Source: Anaerobranca californiensis DSM 14826
Lineage (GTDB): Bacteria > Bacillota > Proteinivoracia > Proteinivoracales > Proteinivoracaceae
Reading direction: 5' to 3'
DNA: 64,000 nucleotides
Assembly: GCF_900142275.1 (NCBI RefSeq)
Contig: NZ_FRAI01000009.1
Location: forward strand, 1-64,000
This document shows, piece after piece, positions 10,988 to 20,398 of this stretch. A program made the position numbers and the translations under genes. The notes below the pieces were generated by a model, which made no database searches, was not told where the DNA came from, and worked only from the letters and a program-made list of their open reading frames with translations. Position 1 is the first letter of the stretch, and each line of letters begins with the position of its first letter.

Positions 10988-11266
10988 ATGTCTAAAAAAG
11001 CTGATAAAATTAAGCTAGGTTTGGCGGAATTTTTTGATATACCAAAAGATATTATCCTTAATTTACCCCGTATAATAATTATTGGACAAATACAAGTTTA
11101 TATAGAAAATCATCAAGGAATAAAGGAATTTAGAGATGATTATGTAAAAATAGATTTACCCCAAGGCTTCTTAGAAATCAAAGGGAAAAATCTTCTGCTA
11201 AGAAACGTCTATAGTGATGATTTACTGCTAGATGGGGAAATAAATTCTATTAATTTTATTAAATAG
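10988..11266 (+). CDS. yqfC: Sporulation protein YqfC
   Basis: 92-residue YabP/YqfC-family protein. The family is known from sporulation, where yqfC is transcribed in the mother cell. Features are FFDIPKDIILNLPRI near the start and the family-like YVKIDLPQGFLEIKGKNL in the second half. Its ribosome binding site AGGAGGT is the right arm of the hairpin immediately upstream. yqfD follows after 14 bases, the usual pair. Confidence 0.9.
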   Translation: MSKKADKIKLGLAEFFDIPKDIILNLPRIIIIGQIQVYIENHQGIKEFRDDYVKIDLPQGFLEIKGKNLLLRNVYSDDLLLDGEINSINFIK

Positions 11267-11280
11267 GCTGGTGATTTAAT

Positions 11281-12459
11281 ATGTTTTTACTTTTACTTAT
11301 GAGAAAATTAAAAGGGTATGTAACTATCCATGTATTAGGTAAAAAAGGTGAGAGATTTATTAATTTGGCATTGAGAATGAATGTAGAGCTTTGGAATATA
11401 AAAAGGGAAAAAGATTATTTGATAGTAAATTTGTCTATAGCTGGATACAGGAAAATGTGGCAACAATGTCGAAAGGAAAATATACCTATAAAGATCATAA
11501 GGAAAAAGGGAACACCATTTTTATTACATAAACTAAGAAAAAGAAAAGTATTTTCAGTAGGATTAGTCCTTTTTATCTTAGCAATATATCTCATTTCCTC
11601 TTTTATATGGTTTATAGATGTTACAGGTTTAGAAACAATAGACTATAATCAGTTTTCAACTTTTTTAAAAGAACAAGATTTAAAGGTAGGAACTATTAAA
11701 TATTTTATCGATACTGAGAAATTAGAGCAAAATATAAAATTGGCATTTCCACAAATAGCTTGGGTATCAGTTAATGTTAAGGGAACCCAAGTGCTGGTGG
11801 AAGTAGTGGAAAAAGAAGGAGAAGAATCTACAGATAAAGGGCCAGCTAATGTAATTGCCGCAAAGGATGGAGTAATAACAAAAATTCTAGTCCTGTCAGG
11901 TCAACAAGAAGTTAATGTAGGAGATACCGTTGCTAAAAATCAATTATTAATTTCCGGTCAATTGTTTAATGGGGAGACAAGAACCCATATGTTAGTAAGG
12001 GCCTTTGGTATAATAGAAGCTAGGGTTTGGTATGAAGGTTATGGAGAAGCTCTACAACAAGAAACTGTTTATAAAGAAACGGGAAATTTAGTAACAGTGA
12101 AATATATAGAACTATTCGGCAAAAAGGTGAGAATTTCAAAAAAAAACATCCCTTATGAAAAATATTCAAAAGTAATAAGTGCCCAAAAATTAACAATAAA
12201 AGATTCACCATTGCCTTTTAAATTGATAACTGAAAGGTATTATGAAATCAAAGGGGAAAAAAATAAGTACAAAATTGATCAGATGGAAAGATTGGCAAGG
12301 GAGAGGGCTATAGAAAATGCTATGAAAAAGGTGCCAAATGGAGTAGAAATTGTAAATAAAACTGTTAATATAATAGAAAGAAGTGGTAAAATAGTAAGGG
12401 TAAAAGTTATTTTAGAAACAATAGAGGATATTGGCAAGATACAAAGAATTAATTATTAA
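11281..12459 (+). CDS. yqfD: Sporulation protein YqfD
   Basis: 392-residue membrane protein of the YqfD family, linked to the yqfC-phoH sporulation block. The N-terminal cytoplasmic part holds [18 protein letters not shown], a transmembrane helix spans about residues 94-115, and the long exterior C-terminal part starts with the POTRA-like [12 protein letters not shown] 11281 is used, with GGTGATTT nearby; the in-frame ATG seven codons later is an alternative start. Exact function unknown. Confidence 0.92.
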   Translation: MFLLLLMRKLKGYVTIHVLGKKGERFINLALRMNVELWNIKREKDYLIVNLSIAGYRKMWQQCRKENIPIKIIRKKGTPFLLHKLRKRKVFSVGLVLFILAIYLISSFIWFIDVTGLETIDYNQFSTFLKEQDLKVGTIKYFIDTEKLEQNIKLAFPQIAWVSVNVKGTQVLVEVVEKEGEESTDKGPANVIAAKDGVITKILVLSGQQEVNVGDTVAKNQLLISGQLFNGETRTHMLVRAFGIIEARVWYEGYGEALQQETVYKETGNLVTVKYIELFGKKVRISKKNIPYEKYSKVISAQKLTIKDSPLPFKLITERYYEIKGEKNKYKIDQMERLARERAIENAMKKVPNGVEIVNKTVNIIERSGKIVRVKVILETIEDIGKIQRINY

Positions 12460-12482
12460 TTAACATTCAAGGAGGCAGAGCA

Positions 12483-13433
12483 TTGACAGAAATTACTTAT
12501 AACATGGAGATTCAAGATTTTACAATTTTCAGGGAACTGAATACACAAAATGAAAGTTTTTTATTAAAAATTGAAGAAAAAACAAATACAATTATCAAGC
12601 TTCACAGTAATGGAATACTCATAAAAGGGAAAAATCAAAATAGGATAGAAAAAACTAAAAAATTATTGGAAGATTTAATTAAACTCATTCAGTTAGATGG
12701 GTACTTAGATGAACAAAAGGCAAATTATATCATAAATTTGGGTGAAAAGGGTGAGTTAAAGGTAGTGGAAGAATTACAGCAGACTATTATTAGAAATTAT
12801 AAAGGTAAAAATATTAGGCCAAAGACTTTAGGGCAAAATAGATATATCCAAGCAATAGAGAAAAATCATATAGTTTTTGGTATTGGACCAGCTGGGACAG
12901 GGAAAACTTATTTAGCTATAGCTATGGCGGTAAAGGCTTTAAAAGAGAAAAAAGTTAGTAGAATAATATTAACCCGCCCCGCTATAGAAGCAGGGGAAAA
13001 ACTAGGCTTTTTGCCAGGTGATTTGCAAGATAAAGTAGATCCTTATTTACGTCCCCTCTATGATGGTTTGAATGATTTATTAGGACCAGAAGTCTTTCAA
13101 CGTTACATGGAAAAGGGTATAATAGAAGTAGCCCCCTTAGCATACATGAGGGGTAGAACCTTAGACAATTCATTTATAATTTTAGATGAAGCACAAAATA
13201 CCACTCCAGAACAAATGAAGATGTTTTTAACGAGATTTGGTTTTGGTTCTAAAGCAATAATAACAGGAGATATTACCCAAATTGATTTACCTAAGGGTAA
13301 GTTTTCAGGTTTAAAACAAGTGGAAAAAATATTAAAAAATATAGAAGGCTTGGAATTTATCTTTTTAACAGAAGCAGATGTAGTTAGACATCCAATAGTT
13401 ACCGCGATAATCCAAGCATATGAAAAACAATAA
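12483..13433 (+). CDS. phoH: PhoH family ATPase
   Basis: PhoH-like P-loop ATPase of 316 residues, thought to act in RNA metabolism with YbeY. The Walker A motif is [11 protein letters not shown] at about 138-148, Walker B is FIILDEAQN and the downstream motif is [10 protein letters not shown]. The N-terminal region resembles a KH-like module. The start is TTG 12483 after AAGGAGGCAG. The 3' end overlaps the open frame of pgpH. Confidence 0.95.
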   Translation: MTEITYNMEIQDFTIFRELNTQNESFLLKIEEKTNTIIKLHSNGILIKGKNQNRIEKTKKLLEDLIKLIQLDGYLDEQKANYIINLGEKGELKVVEELQQTIIRNYKGKNIRPKTLGQNRYIQAIEKNHIVFGIGPAGTGKTYLAIAMAVKALKEKKVSRIILTRPAIEAGEKLGFLPGDLQDKVDPYLRPLYDGLNDLLGPEVFQRYMEKGIIEVAPLAYMRGRTLDNSFIILDEAQNTTPEQMKMFLTRFGFGSKAIITGDITQIDLPKGKFSGLKQVEKILKNIEGLEFIFLTEADVVRHPIVTAIIQAYEKQ

Positions 13434-13467
13434 GGCTCTAGATTTAATTAGATATGAGGTGGGGGAA

Positions 13468-15540
13468 GTGTTTAACTTTAAAAAATTTACCATTAAAAGT
13501 TCCAACTTTTTACAAACATCTAAAACGTATCGTTATATAATATATTTCGGGGTATTTTTTACCACTTTTTTCTTATTAGCTGTCGGGTTAATACCCCCAA
13601 AATATTCTTTAGAAGTTGGACAGGTTTCTCCAGAAACCATTTATGCTCCTAGAACGGTAGTTGATCCTTACCTAACTAAACTGGCGGAAGAGGAAGCGGT
13701 GGCAAAGGTTCCTGACGTATATGTACATGATCAATCAATTACAAATCATGCCCTTACAGGACTTAGTTCTATTTTAGAAAAAATAGAGCAAATTTCTTTA
13801 GAATCTGACGAGGAGATGAGAAGAAGTTTAATTGAAACTCTGCCCAAACCCTTACAACAGGAAACGGCATTAGCAAAGCTTATAAATTTATCGGAGAATT
13901 CTAGGCTCCTTATTTACAATAAAATATATGAAGTAGTTGAAAGGTTATTAAATCAAGGGATAAAGGTAAATACCTTAGAGAATGCACAAAATAATTTAAT
14001 AGAAGAAATTAATAGTTTGACTACAGATTTAGAATTAAGGGAATATCTCTATACATTAAGTTCTGAATTCTTAAAGGTCAATTTAGTTTACTCAGCAGAA
14101 GCCACTGAACAGAACAGGAGAGAAGCTAGGAGGCTTGTAGAGGAAGTTAAAATACTAAAGGATTCTAAGATAATTGATAAAGGGGAAGTGGTTACCGAAC
14201 ATCACATTATACAGTTAGAAGCTTTAGGTTTACAAAAAACTTCCAACCAAGATCTAGTTTTATATCTAGGATTACTAATATTAACTTTAACAATTTTTGC
14301 TGTTATTGGCGTTTATTTATACATGTATCAACAAGATGTATACTATGATTCCCATAAACTTTTGCTTTTAGGTTTAATATTATTAATAACTTTAATTTTA
14401 GCTAAAGCTTTAAGTTTTTTTTCAATATATTTAATTCCCATAACCTTAGCACCTCTATTAATTTCTATTTTATTTAATAGAGGCCTAGCTACAATGATGA
14501 CCATAGTTTTAGCAATTCTTACTGGAGTTATTGTAGGCAATGAATTTAAATTTATAGTATTAGCTTTGGTTTCTGGTTTAGTGGCTGTGTATACTACTAA
14601 AAAAGTAATTCAAAGGTCAGACCTCACTAGAGCTGGTGCTATAATTTCTGGTGTTAATGTTACTATACTAGTATCTATTTCTTTATTGACAGGTTCCTTT
14701 GGGGGAACAACTAGTATGATAAAAAATTTAATAATAGATATAATGATGGGAATGTTGAGTGGGGTAATTGCTAGTATTTTAGCTATTGGGATTTTGCCAT
14801 TTTTAGAAAATGCCTTTTCCTTGACTACTTCAATAAGACTTTTAGAATTAGCAAATCCTAATAATGGAGCATTAAAGCGTTTGCTAATAGAGACTCCAGG
14901 GACGTATCATCATAGCATAATAGTAGGGAATTTAGCGGAAGCTGCAGCGGAAGAAATTGGAGCAGACCCTATTTTAGCTAGGGTAGGGGCTTATTATCAC
15001 GATATTGGCAAAGTAACTAATCCCTATTATTTTATAGAAAACCAGCTAGGTATGGAAAATATCCATGATTCTATGGATCCAAAAGAAAGTGCCAAAATTA
15101 TAATTGATCATGTAGAACAGGGGGTACAATTAGCAAAAAGTTTTGGCCTTCCAGGTATTATCATTGATTTAATCAGACAATCCCATGGGACTACTAAGCT
15201 GGAATACTTTTATCATAAAGCTAAAGAGTTATATGGTGAAGAAAAGGTAAATGAAGGAGATTATAGGTATCCAGGACCTAAACCTCAAACAAAAGAAGCT
15301 GCAATTTTAATGTTTGCAGATTCCATAGAAGCTGCCGTTAGGTCTATTAAACAACCAACACAGGAGAAAATCTGTCAAATAATTGAAGGGATTATAAATA
15401 ATAAAATTTCAGATGGACAGTTAGACCAATGTCCTATAACCTTATATGAAATTAATAAAATTAAAGAAAAATTGACGAAGGTCATAATGGGAATTTTCCA
15501 TCAAAGGATCCAATACCCTATAAATAAGGAGGAAAAATAA
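13468..15540 (+). CDS. pgpH: 7TM-HD cyclic-di-AMP phosphodiesterase (PgpH/YqfF)
   Basis: Membrane protein with an extracellular 7TMR-HDED domain, seven transmembrane helices and a cytoplasmic HD phosphohydrolase domain. Catalytic features are TYHHSIIVGNLAEAAA, AYYHDIGK and later SHGTTKLEYF. Characterised family members degrade c-di-AMP. The start is placed at GTG 13468 (690 residues), because GAGGTGGGGG sits 6 bases upstream; an in-frame ATG at 13420, inside phoH, has no ribosome binding site. It sits between phoH and ybeY in the standard order. Confidence 0.93.
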   Translation: MFNFKKFTIKSSNFLQTSKTYRYIIYFGVFFTTFFLLAVGLIPPKYSLEVGQVSPETIYAPRTVVDPYLTKLAEEEAVAKVPDVYVHDQSITNHALTGLSSILEKIEQISLESDEEMRRSLIETLPKPLQQETALAKLINLSENSRLLIYNKIYEVVERLLNQGIKVNTLENAQNNLIEEINSLTTDLELREYLYTLSSEFLKVNLVYSAEATEQNRREARRLVEEVKILKDSKIIDKGEVVTEHHIIQLEALGLQKTSNQDLVLYLGLLILTLTIFAVIGVYLYMYQQDVYYDSHKLLLLGLILLITLILAKALSFFSIYLIPITLAPLLISILFNRGLATMMTIVLAILTGVIVGNEFKFIVLALVSGLVAVYTTKKVIQRSDLTRAGAIISGVNVTILVSISLLTGSFGGTTSMIKNLIIDIMMGMLSGVIASILAIGILPFLENAFSLTTSIRLLELANPNNGALKRLLIETPGTYHHSIIVGNLAEAAAEEIGADPILARVGAYYHDIGKVTNPYYFIENQLGMENIHDSMDPKESAKIIIDHVEQGVQLAKSFGLPGIIIDLIRQSHGTTKLEYFYHKAKELYGEEKVNEGDYRYPGPKPQTKEAAILMFADSIEAAVRSIKQPTQEKICQIIEGIINNKISDGQLDQCPITLYEINKIKEKLTKVIMGIFHQRIQYPINKEEK

Positions 15541-15541
15541 A

Positions 15542-15973
15542 ATGCTATATCCAATCATCGAAGTTATAGAAGGAATAGAAATCTCAGGAGAAATAGAAGA
15601 ATTAATTAATAAAATCTGCCAACAAGTGGTTAAGGAAGAAGAGATAAAAGGGGAATATGAAGTAAATATTATCTTTGTAGACGATCCTTTTATAAAAAAC
15701 CTAAACTCTAGATTTAGAGGGAAAGATTGTCCAACAGATGTATTATCTTTCCCCTTCGATACCCCTGAATTTTTAGGAGAAATATATATTTCTTTAGAAA
15801 CTGCTAAAAAACAGGCAGAGGAATATAATCATACTTTGACCAGGGAAATAGCTTTTTTAACTGTTCATGGACTTTTACATTTGTTAGGCTATGACCATAA
15901 AGAAGAACCCAACGAAGTAATGAGAGTAAAAGAAGAAAAAATTTTAACTAGTTTAGGAATTGTAAGGGGGTAA
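15542..15973 (+). CDS. ybeY: Endoribonuclease YbeY
   Basis: Zinc-dependent RNase needed for 16S rRNA 3' maturation and ribosome quality control. The HGLLHLLGYDH motif (H-x3-H-x5-H) binds the metal. The family block RGKDCPTDVLSFPF is present. It is 143 residues, slightly shorter than many homologues. ATG is 3 bases after the pgpH stop, with AAGGAGGAAA upstream. It is embedded in phoH-pgpH-ybeY-dgkA. Confidence 0.96.
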   Translation: MLYPIIEVIEGIEISGEIEELINKICQQVVKEEEIKGEYEVNIIFVDDPFIKNLNSRFRGKDCPTDVLSFPFDTPEFLGEIYISLETAKKQAEEYNHTLTREIAFLTVHGLLHLLGYDHKEEPNEVMRVKEEKILTSLGIVRG

Positions 15974-15977
15974 AAAT

Positions 15978-16670
15978 TTGGAAATTAAAAAAGTACTGCA
16001 TAGTTTTATTTATGCAGTGGATGGAATCATATATAGTGTTAAAACACAACGGAACATGAGAATCCATTATGCTGTAGCCCTATTAGTATTAACTATGGGT
16101 TTTTTGGTTCGTCTATCTAAAATTGAATTGGCGGTACTTTTTTTCACAGTTTCATTAGTAATTGCCATGGAACTAATAAATACAGCAATAGAGGCTACAA
16201 TTGATTTAATTACTGATAAATACCATCCTTTAGCAAAAATAGCTAAAAACGTGGCGGCAGGAGCAGTATTAGTATCTTCGGTGAATGCAGTTGCTGTAGG
16301 TTATGTTTTGTTTTTCGATAAATTTGACAAATTGACTTTAAATATCATCACTTCTATTCAAGATGTTCCCCTTTATCTATACAATGCATTAGTAGGAGTA
16401 CTTTTATTATTAATTATAGTTTTTAAAACCTTTATTTCAGATTTTAAAAAATTAGGGTTACCTAGTGGGCAAACAACTATTGCCTTTGCCTTTGTAGTTG
16501 CGGTATTATTTTTATCAGAAAACCTATTTTTAACGATGTGTAGTATAGCAATAGCTTTAATGATCGCTCAAAATCGTTTAAATAATAACCGCCATTCATT
16601 GATTGAAGTTATTTTAGGAGGAGTTTTAGGTATTTTATTTGGCATTATAGGGTTTATGGTATTGCTTTAA
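15978..16670 (+). CDS. dgkA: Undecaprenol/diacylglycerol kinase fused to a degenerate PAP2-like domain
   Basis: The N-terminal 115 residues are a DgkA-type lipid kinase with three helices and the active-site stretch AMELINTAIEATID (E65, N68, E72); in Gram-positive bacteria this enzyme phosphorylates undecaprenol. A second membrane domain (about 120-230) resembles a PAP2 phosphatase: LPSGQTTIAFAF at 161-172 and NNNRHSLIEVILGG near 202-214. The motif-2 histidine of PSGH is Gln165 here and the motif-3 Asp position is Glu210, so the phosphatase half may be inactive. TTG start after AAGGGGG. Confidence 0.88.
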   Translation: MEIKKVLHSFIYAVDGIIYSVKTQRNMRIHYAVALLVLTMGFLVRLSKIELAVLFFTVSLVIAMELINTAIEATIDLITDKYHPLAKIAKNVAAGAVLVSSVNAVAVGYVLFFDKFDKLTLNIITSIQDVPLYLYNALVGVLLLLIIVFKTFISDFKKLGLPSGQTTIAFAFVVAVLFLSENLFLTMCSIAIALMIAQNRLNNNRHSLIEVILGGVLGILFGIIGFMVLL

Positions 16671-16697
16671 CTTTTTATAAGGGAAGGGGGGCTAAAT

Positions 16698-17735
16698 ATG
16701 TATACTAGAAAAATAGATTTAAAACTATCTATAATTGCTATAATGTTAATTTTAATATTTGCAATTAATACATTTTTATTAATAACAAGTTTTGTAGAAA
16801 AGGGTCAAAGTTTAAAGACAGCAAAGGAATATGCCCAAACTATAGTTGATTATTACCAAAAAGTAGCAAAGGATTCAGGGGTTTACACAAATTCAGCGGT
16901 ACAAAATGTTTTATCAAGGTTTATGTATGAAATAAATTTAGCAAACAGTAATGATGAATTAGCAAGGGTTATAGTTAATTTGGGTAATGAAACCCAAAAT
17001 GTTATTAGAAGAGAAACGGAATCTAGGCAAGCTAATATAATTTTATCTATGGTAAGTACAGATCCTAATTTAAGCTCTATTGTTGACTCCATTAGAATAA
17101 GTATTTCTTTTAATACACAAGGGGATATTATATTTAATGATGGTGGATTATTATCCCAAAAGACCAAGGATGAAATATCTGAATATATTCACAGTATACC
17201 TATATTATGGGAAAGGGTTATTGAGATGGAGATTGAACATGGAACCTCCCGCTTAGTAACCCCTAGGTCTAGTGAAGAAAAGGAACAAAGGTTAAAAAGT
17301 GAAATTGATATGCTAAAGGCAGAAATAGAAAGTTTAAGGATAGCCACAGGATATGCAGAAATGACAGGGGAAGGATTAATAATTAAATTGTACGATAATC
17401 CCAACGTCTATGGAAACATTTCCCCTTATATTATCCATGACCTTGATTTACTGGATTTAGTTAATGAACTTTTTAGTTCTGGAGCTAGGGGAATCGCCAT
17501 AGATGGTAGAAGGCTAACAACTACAAGTTCTATACGCTGTGTTGGACCGGTAATCCATGTGGACCATGAGCCCATTAGGGTAGAACCTATTGAAATCCAT
17601 GTGGCAGGAAATCCAGAAATTTTAAAAAGTGGCTTATCTCTGTTTTTTAGAACTAGGTTTGAACCCAGAGGTATAATATACGATGTTCAAATTGTCGATC
17701 AAATAACTTTACCAGCATATTCAAGGAGGAGATAA
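16698..17735 (+). CDS. DUF881 family protein
   Basis: 345-residue protein with an N-terminal transmembrane anchor (about 12-30), a helical region that includes a coiled coil near 187-212 (SEEKEQRLKSEIDMLKAEIE), and a C-terminal DUF881 domain with TGEGLIIKLYDN, LLDLVNELFSSGA, IAIDGRRL and HVAGNPEIL. DUF881 proteins (YlxW/YlxX-like) are often found near cell-division or envelope genes; the function is unknown. The N-terminal part is longer than in most relatives. Good ribosome binding site GGAAGGGGGG; cdd follows immediately. Confidence 0.85.
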   Translation: MYTRKIDLKLSIIAIMLILIFAINTFLLITSFVEKGQSLKTAKEYAQTIVDYYQKVAKDSGVYTNSAVQNVLSRFMYEINLANSNDELARVIVNLGNETQNVIRRETESRQANIILSMVSTDPNLSSIVDSIRISISFNTQGDIIFNDGGLLSQKTKDEISEYIHSIPILWERVIEMEIEHGTSRLVTPRSSEEKEQRLKSEIDMLKAEIESLRIATGYAEMTGEGLIIKLYDNPNVYGNISPYIIHDLDLLDLVNELFSSGARGIAIDGRRLTTTSSIRCVGPVIHVDHEPIRVEPIEIHVAGNPEILKSGLSLFFRTRFEPRGIIYDVQIVDQITLPAYSRRR

Positions 17736-17736
17736 A

Positions 17737-18156
17737 ATGGAAGAAAAAGTGATTAAACAACTTATTGATGAAGCTAAAAAGGCTATGGGCAATGCCTATG
17801 TCCCTTATTCCAACTACCCAGTGGGAGCAGCATTGCTGACTAGAGATGATCAAATTATAACAGGTTGTAATGTGGAAAATGCTTCTTATGGTTTAACTAA
17901 CTGTGCAGAAAGGACTGCTCTGTTTAAAGGTGTTTCAGAAGGAATTAGGGAATACAAAGCTATTGCCGTTATTTGTAATGGTCAATTGATCGCATCTCCT
18001 TGTGGAGCTTGTAGGCAAGTAATTGCTGAATTTTTAGAACCTAAAGCCCCTGTTATTTTAGCTAATGAATATGGGGATTATCAAATAACAACAGTAGAAC
18101 AATTATTGCCAGGTGCCTTTACACCTAAATCTTTGAAGGAGGTTAAAAATGTTTAA
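17737..18156 (+). CDS. cdd: Cytidine deaminase
   Basis: Zinc enzyme of pyrimidine salvage that deaminates cytidine and deoxycytidine. The motifs are NCAERTAL (zinc-binding Cys and catalytic Glu) and PCGACRQVI (two zinc cysteines). It is 139 residues, the homotetrameric short form. The start ATG follows AAGGAGGAGAT and lies 1 base past the DUF881 stop; the end overlaps era by 8 bases. cdd next to era is a common Firmicutes arrangement. Confidence 0.96.
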   Translation: MEEKVIKQLIDEAKKAMGNAYVPYSNYPVGAALLTRDDQIITGCNVENASYGLTNCAERTALFKGVSEGIREYKAIAVICNGQLIASPCGACRQVIAEFLEPKAPVILANEYGDYQITTVEQLLPGAFTPKSLKEVKNV

Positions 18157-19039
18157 ATCAGGCTTTGTCTCTATTATAGGTAGACCTAATGTGGGAAAAT
18201 CTACTTTGCTAAACAATTTACTTGGGCAAAAAATAGCTATAATTTCCGATAAAGCCCAAACGACAAGGACTAAAATTCACGGGGTATTAACGGGAGATGA
18301 TTACCAAATAGTATTTATAGATACTCCAGGGATTCATAAGCCTAAACATAAATTAGGAGAAGCAATGGTTAAAGCCGCTAAAAGTTCTACTTTAGATGTA
18401 GACGTTATCCTCTTTATCACAGATATATCCCAGCCGGTAGGTAGAGGTGATCAATTTATTTTAGAAGGCTTACAAAAGGTCAAAACACCTGTAATATTAG
18501 TTGCAAATAAAATTGATCAAACGGTGGAAAAAGAAGCAAAGGAAAGAATTATTAAGCTTACAGAACTATTTCCTTTCAAAGATGTAATTGCCATTTCCGC
18601 TTTACAGGGAGTTAATACCGGAGGTTTAGTAAAATTAATCTTAGAATTTCTTCAAGAAGGGCCTAAATACTATCCAGATGATATGATAACAGACCAACCA
18701 GAACGGGTAATAGTTCAAGAATTAATTCGGGAAAAAATCTTAGAATTAACTAGGGAAGAGATACCCCATGGAGTAGCCATTGAAGTTGTACAAATGACTA
18801 CAAGGGGAGATAATTTATTAGATATATCTGCTAATATCTATGTTGAAAAGGACTCCCATAAAGGGATAATTATCGGTAAAGGTGGAAAACTTCTTAAAGA
18901 AATAGGGAAAAGGGCCAGGATAGATTTGGAAAGATTCTTTAACAGTAAAGTTTATTTAGAACTGTGGGTTAAAGTTAAAAAGAACTGGCGGGATTTACCG
19001 GGAGCATTGAGAGAATTTGGTTTAGATAATAGTGAATAA
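18149..19039 (+). CDS. era: GTPase Era
   Basis: Essential GTPase that binds the 3' end of 16S rRNA during 30S assembly. G1 is GRPNVGKSTL, G3 is DTPGIHKPKH and G4 is NKID; the C-terminal KH domain shows IIGKGGKLLKEIGKRAR. At 296 residues it has the normal length. The start lies inside the end of cdd with AAGGAGG upstream; recO follows after 9 bases. Confidence 0.97.
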   Translation: MFKSGFVSIIGRPNVGKSTLLNNLLGQKIAIISDKAQTTRTKIHGVLTGDDYQIVFIDTPGIHKPKHKLGEAMVKAAKSSTLDVDVILFITDISQPVGRGDQFILEGLQKVKTPVILVANKIDQTVEKEAKERIIKLTELFPFKDVIAISALQGVNTGGLVKLILEFLQEGPKYYPDDMITDQPERVIVQELIREKILELTREEIPHGVAIEVVQMTTRGDNLLDISANIYVEKDSHKGIIIGKGGKLLKEIGKRARIDLERFFNSKVYLELWVKVKKNWRDLPGALREFGLDNSE

Positions 19040-19048
19040 GGGGATACC

Positions 19049-19792
19049 ATGCTTTATAAAACTACAGGTATAGTTATAAAAACCTTTCCCTATAGGGAAG
19101 CAGATATGATAGTTAGAATTTTTTCTTTAAAAAAAGGGAAAATGGACATGTTGGCAAAGGGAACTAAAAAAATAAAAAGTAAATTGGCAGCAACGGTCCA
19201 ACCCTTTACTTATGGAGAGTATACTTTTTATCAAAAAAATTATAACCTTGCGGTATTGCGTCAAAGTGAAATTATTGCCAATTATAAAAATATAATTTCA
19301 GATTTAAAACTAACCTTTATGGGTTATTACATCTGTGAATTTATTGACTACTTTCTTCAGGAAAATCAAGGGCATCCTAGGTTCTTTGCCTTAACCGTTA
19401 AGACTTTAGAGTTTATTAACAATTTTCCAGACCAAAGCCATGCTATATTTACAGCCTTTAAAATTAAAGGAATTTCCCTGATGGGCTTTACCCCTACATT
19501 GACAAATTGTATTAAATGTGGGTTTAAAGATGAAAATTTAAAGTTTATTTTTAGTGTTAAAGAAGGTGGCCTCCTTTGCAGTAAATGTGTTCCAGAAAAC
19601 AATTTATTTTTACCTAAAAAAGAAATCTTATTACTCCTCTTTTTATTAAAATCCACCTATGAAGAAATACTAAAAGTAAACCTAACATCTGAACAATTAA
19701 AAACAGTGGAATCTATTATTGGAAAATACATAAACTATCATTGTGAAGGACATGTTTTTAATAGTGAAGGTTTACTAAAAAAATTAACATAG
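19049..19792 (+). CDS. recO: DNA repair protein RecO
   Basis: Recombination mediator of the RecFOR pathway. The N-terminal OB fold contains TTGIVIKTFPYREADMIV (seen as GIVIK and YREAD), and the C-terminal helical domain carries a four-cysteine zinc site, CIKCGF and CSKCV. 247 residues, normal for the family. Overlapping operon layout with era. Confidence 0.93.
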   Translation: MLYKTTGIVIKTFPYREADMIVRIFSLKKGKMDMLAKGTKKIKSKLAATVQPFTYGEYTFYQKNYNLAVLRQSEIIANYKNIISDLKLTFMGYYICEFIDYFLQENQGHPRFFALTVKTLEFINNFPDQSHAIFTAFKIKGISLMGFTPTLTNCIKCGFKDENLKFIFSVKEGGLLCSKCVPENNLFLPKKEILLLLFLLKSTYEEILKVNLTSEQLKTVESIIGKYINYHCEGHVFNSEGLLKKLT

Positions 19793-19803
19793 GAGGGTTA
19801 GAA

Positions 19804-20175
19804 ATGGATGATTTACGAAAAGTTGATATTATTAGGGAACGGGTAGGTTGTAGTTATAAAGCTGCCCATGAAGCTTTAGAGAAAGCTGGAGGAGATGTTT
19901 TAAAGGCTATCATAGAGCTAGAAAGCAAGGAAAAAGTTTGGAGAGAACAAATCCAAGTTACCGGTGGAGAGTTGGTAGAAAAAATTAAAGAAATAATTCA
20001 CCAAGGAAATGTAACAAAAATAATAGTAAAATCAGGAGATAAAACTATAGTAGAAATACCTGTTACTGCAGGGGCCATCGGAGTATTATTAGCACCCCAT
20101 TTAGCGATTTTAGGGGTACTTTCCGCTTTAATAACCAAATGTACCATAGAAATTGAAAGAAAAGAAGATAATTAA
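19804..20175 (+). CDS. DUF4342 protein with UBA-like N-terminus
   Basis: 123 residues. The first 45 resemble a UBA/TS-N three-helix domain (KVDIIRERVGCSYKAAHEAL, AGGDVLKAIIELE). The remainder matches the DUF4342 pattern, with TKIIVKSGDKTIVEIPVTAG and a hydrophobic segment at about 84-112. Function unknown; membrane association is likely. It follows recO by 11 bases with TAGGAGGG, and is the last gene before the riboswitch-controlled operon. Confidence 0.85.
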   Translation: MDDLRKVDIIRERVGCSYKAAHEALEKAGGDVLKAIIELESKEKVWREQIQVTGGELVEKIKEIIHQGNVTKIIVKSGDKTIVEIPVTAGAIGVLLAPHLAILGVLSALITKCTIEIERKEDN

Positions 20176-20191
20176 AATTTTTTATTTAATC

Positions 20192-20220
20192 TTGATTATT
20201 GGTAAAAAAAAGAATATAAT
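20192..20220 (+). promoter_or_regulatory. Promoter of the cobalamin operon
   Basis: TTGATT (20192-20197), a 17-base spacer and TATAAT (20215-20220). It sits directly upstream of the cobalamin riboswitch. Confidence 0.7.
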
Positions 20221-20237
20221 TGAATTAATGAATAAAG

Positions 20238-20395
20238 GTTGAGTATTGGTGCCTCATTAGAGGAGAATAGGGAATCAGGTGTAAATCCTGAGCGGACCCG
20301 CCACTGTGATGGTTTGGCCGTATCATACCACTGTTATGTAAATAATGGGAAGGGATATCGGCCTTATACCTAAGCCAGGAGACCTGCCAATACTT
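20238..20395 (+). ncRNA. Cobalamin riboswitch aptamer
   Basis: Adenosylcobalamin-sensing leader. Diagnostic parts in order are GGTGCC with AGGGAATCAGGTG near 20247-20280, the core GAGCGGACCCGCCACTGTGA (20290-20310), and the B12 box GCCAGGAGACCTGCC at 20374-20388. The closing arm AATACT/GTATT lies at the ends. It precedes a vitamin B12 importer and cobO, so B12 feedback control is the clear expectation. Confidence 0.95.
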
Positions 20396-20398
20396 AAA

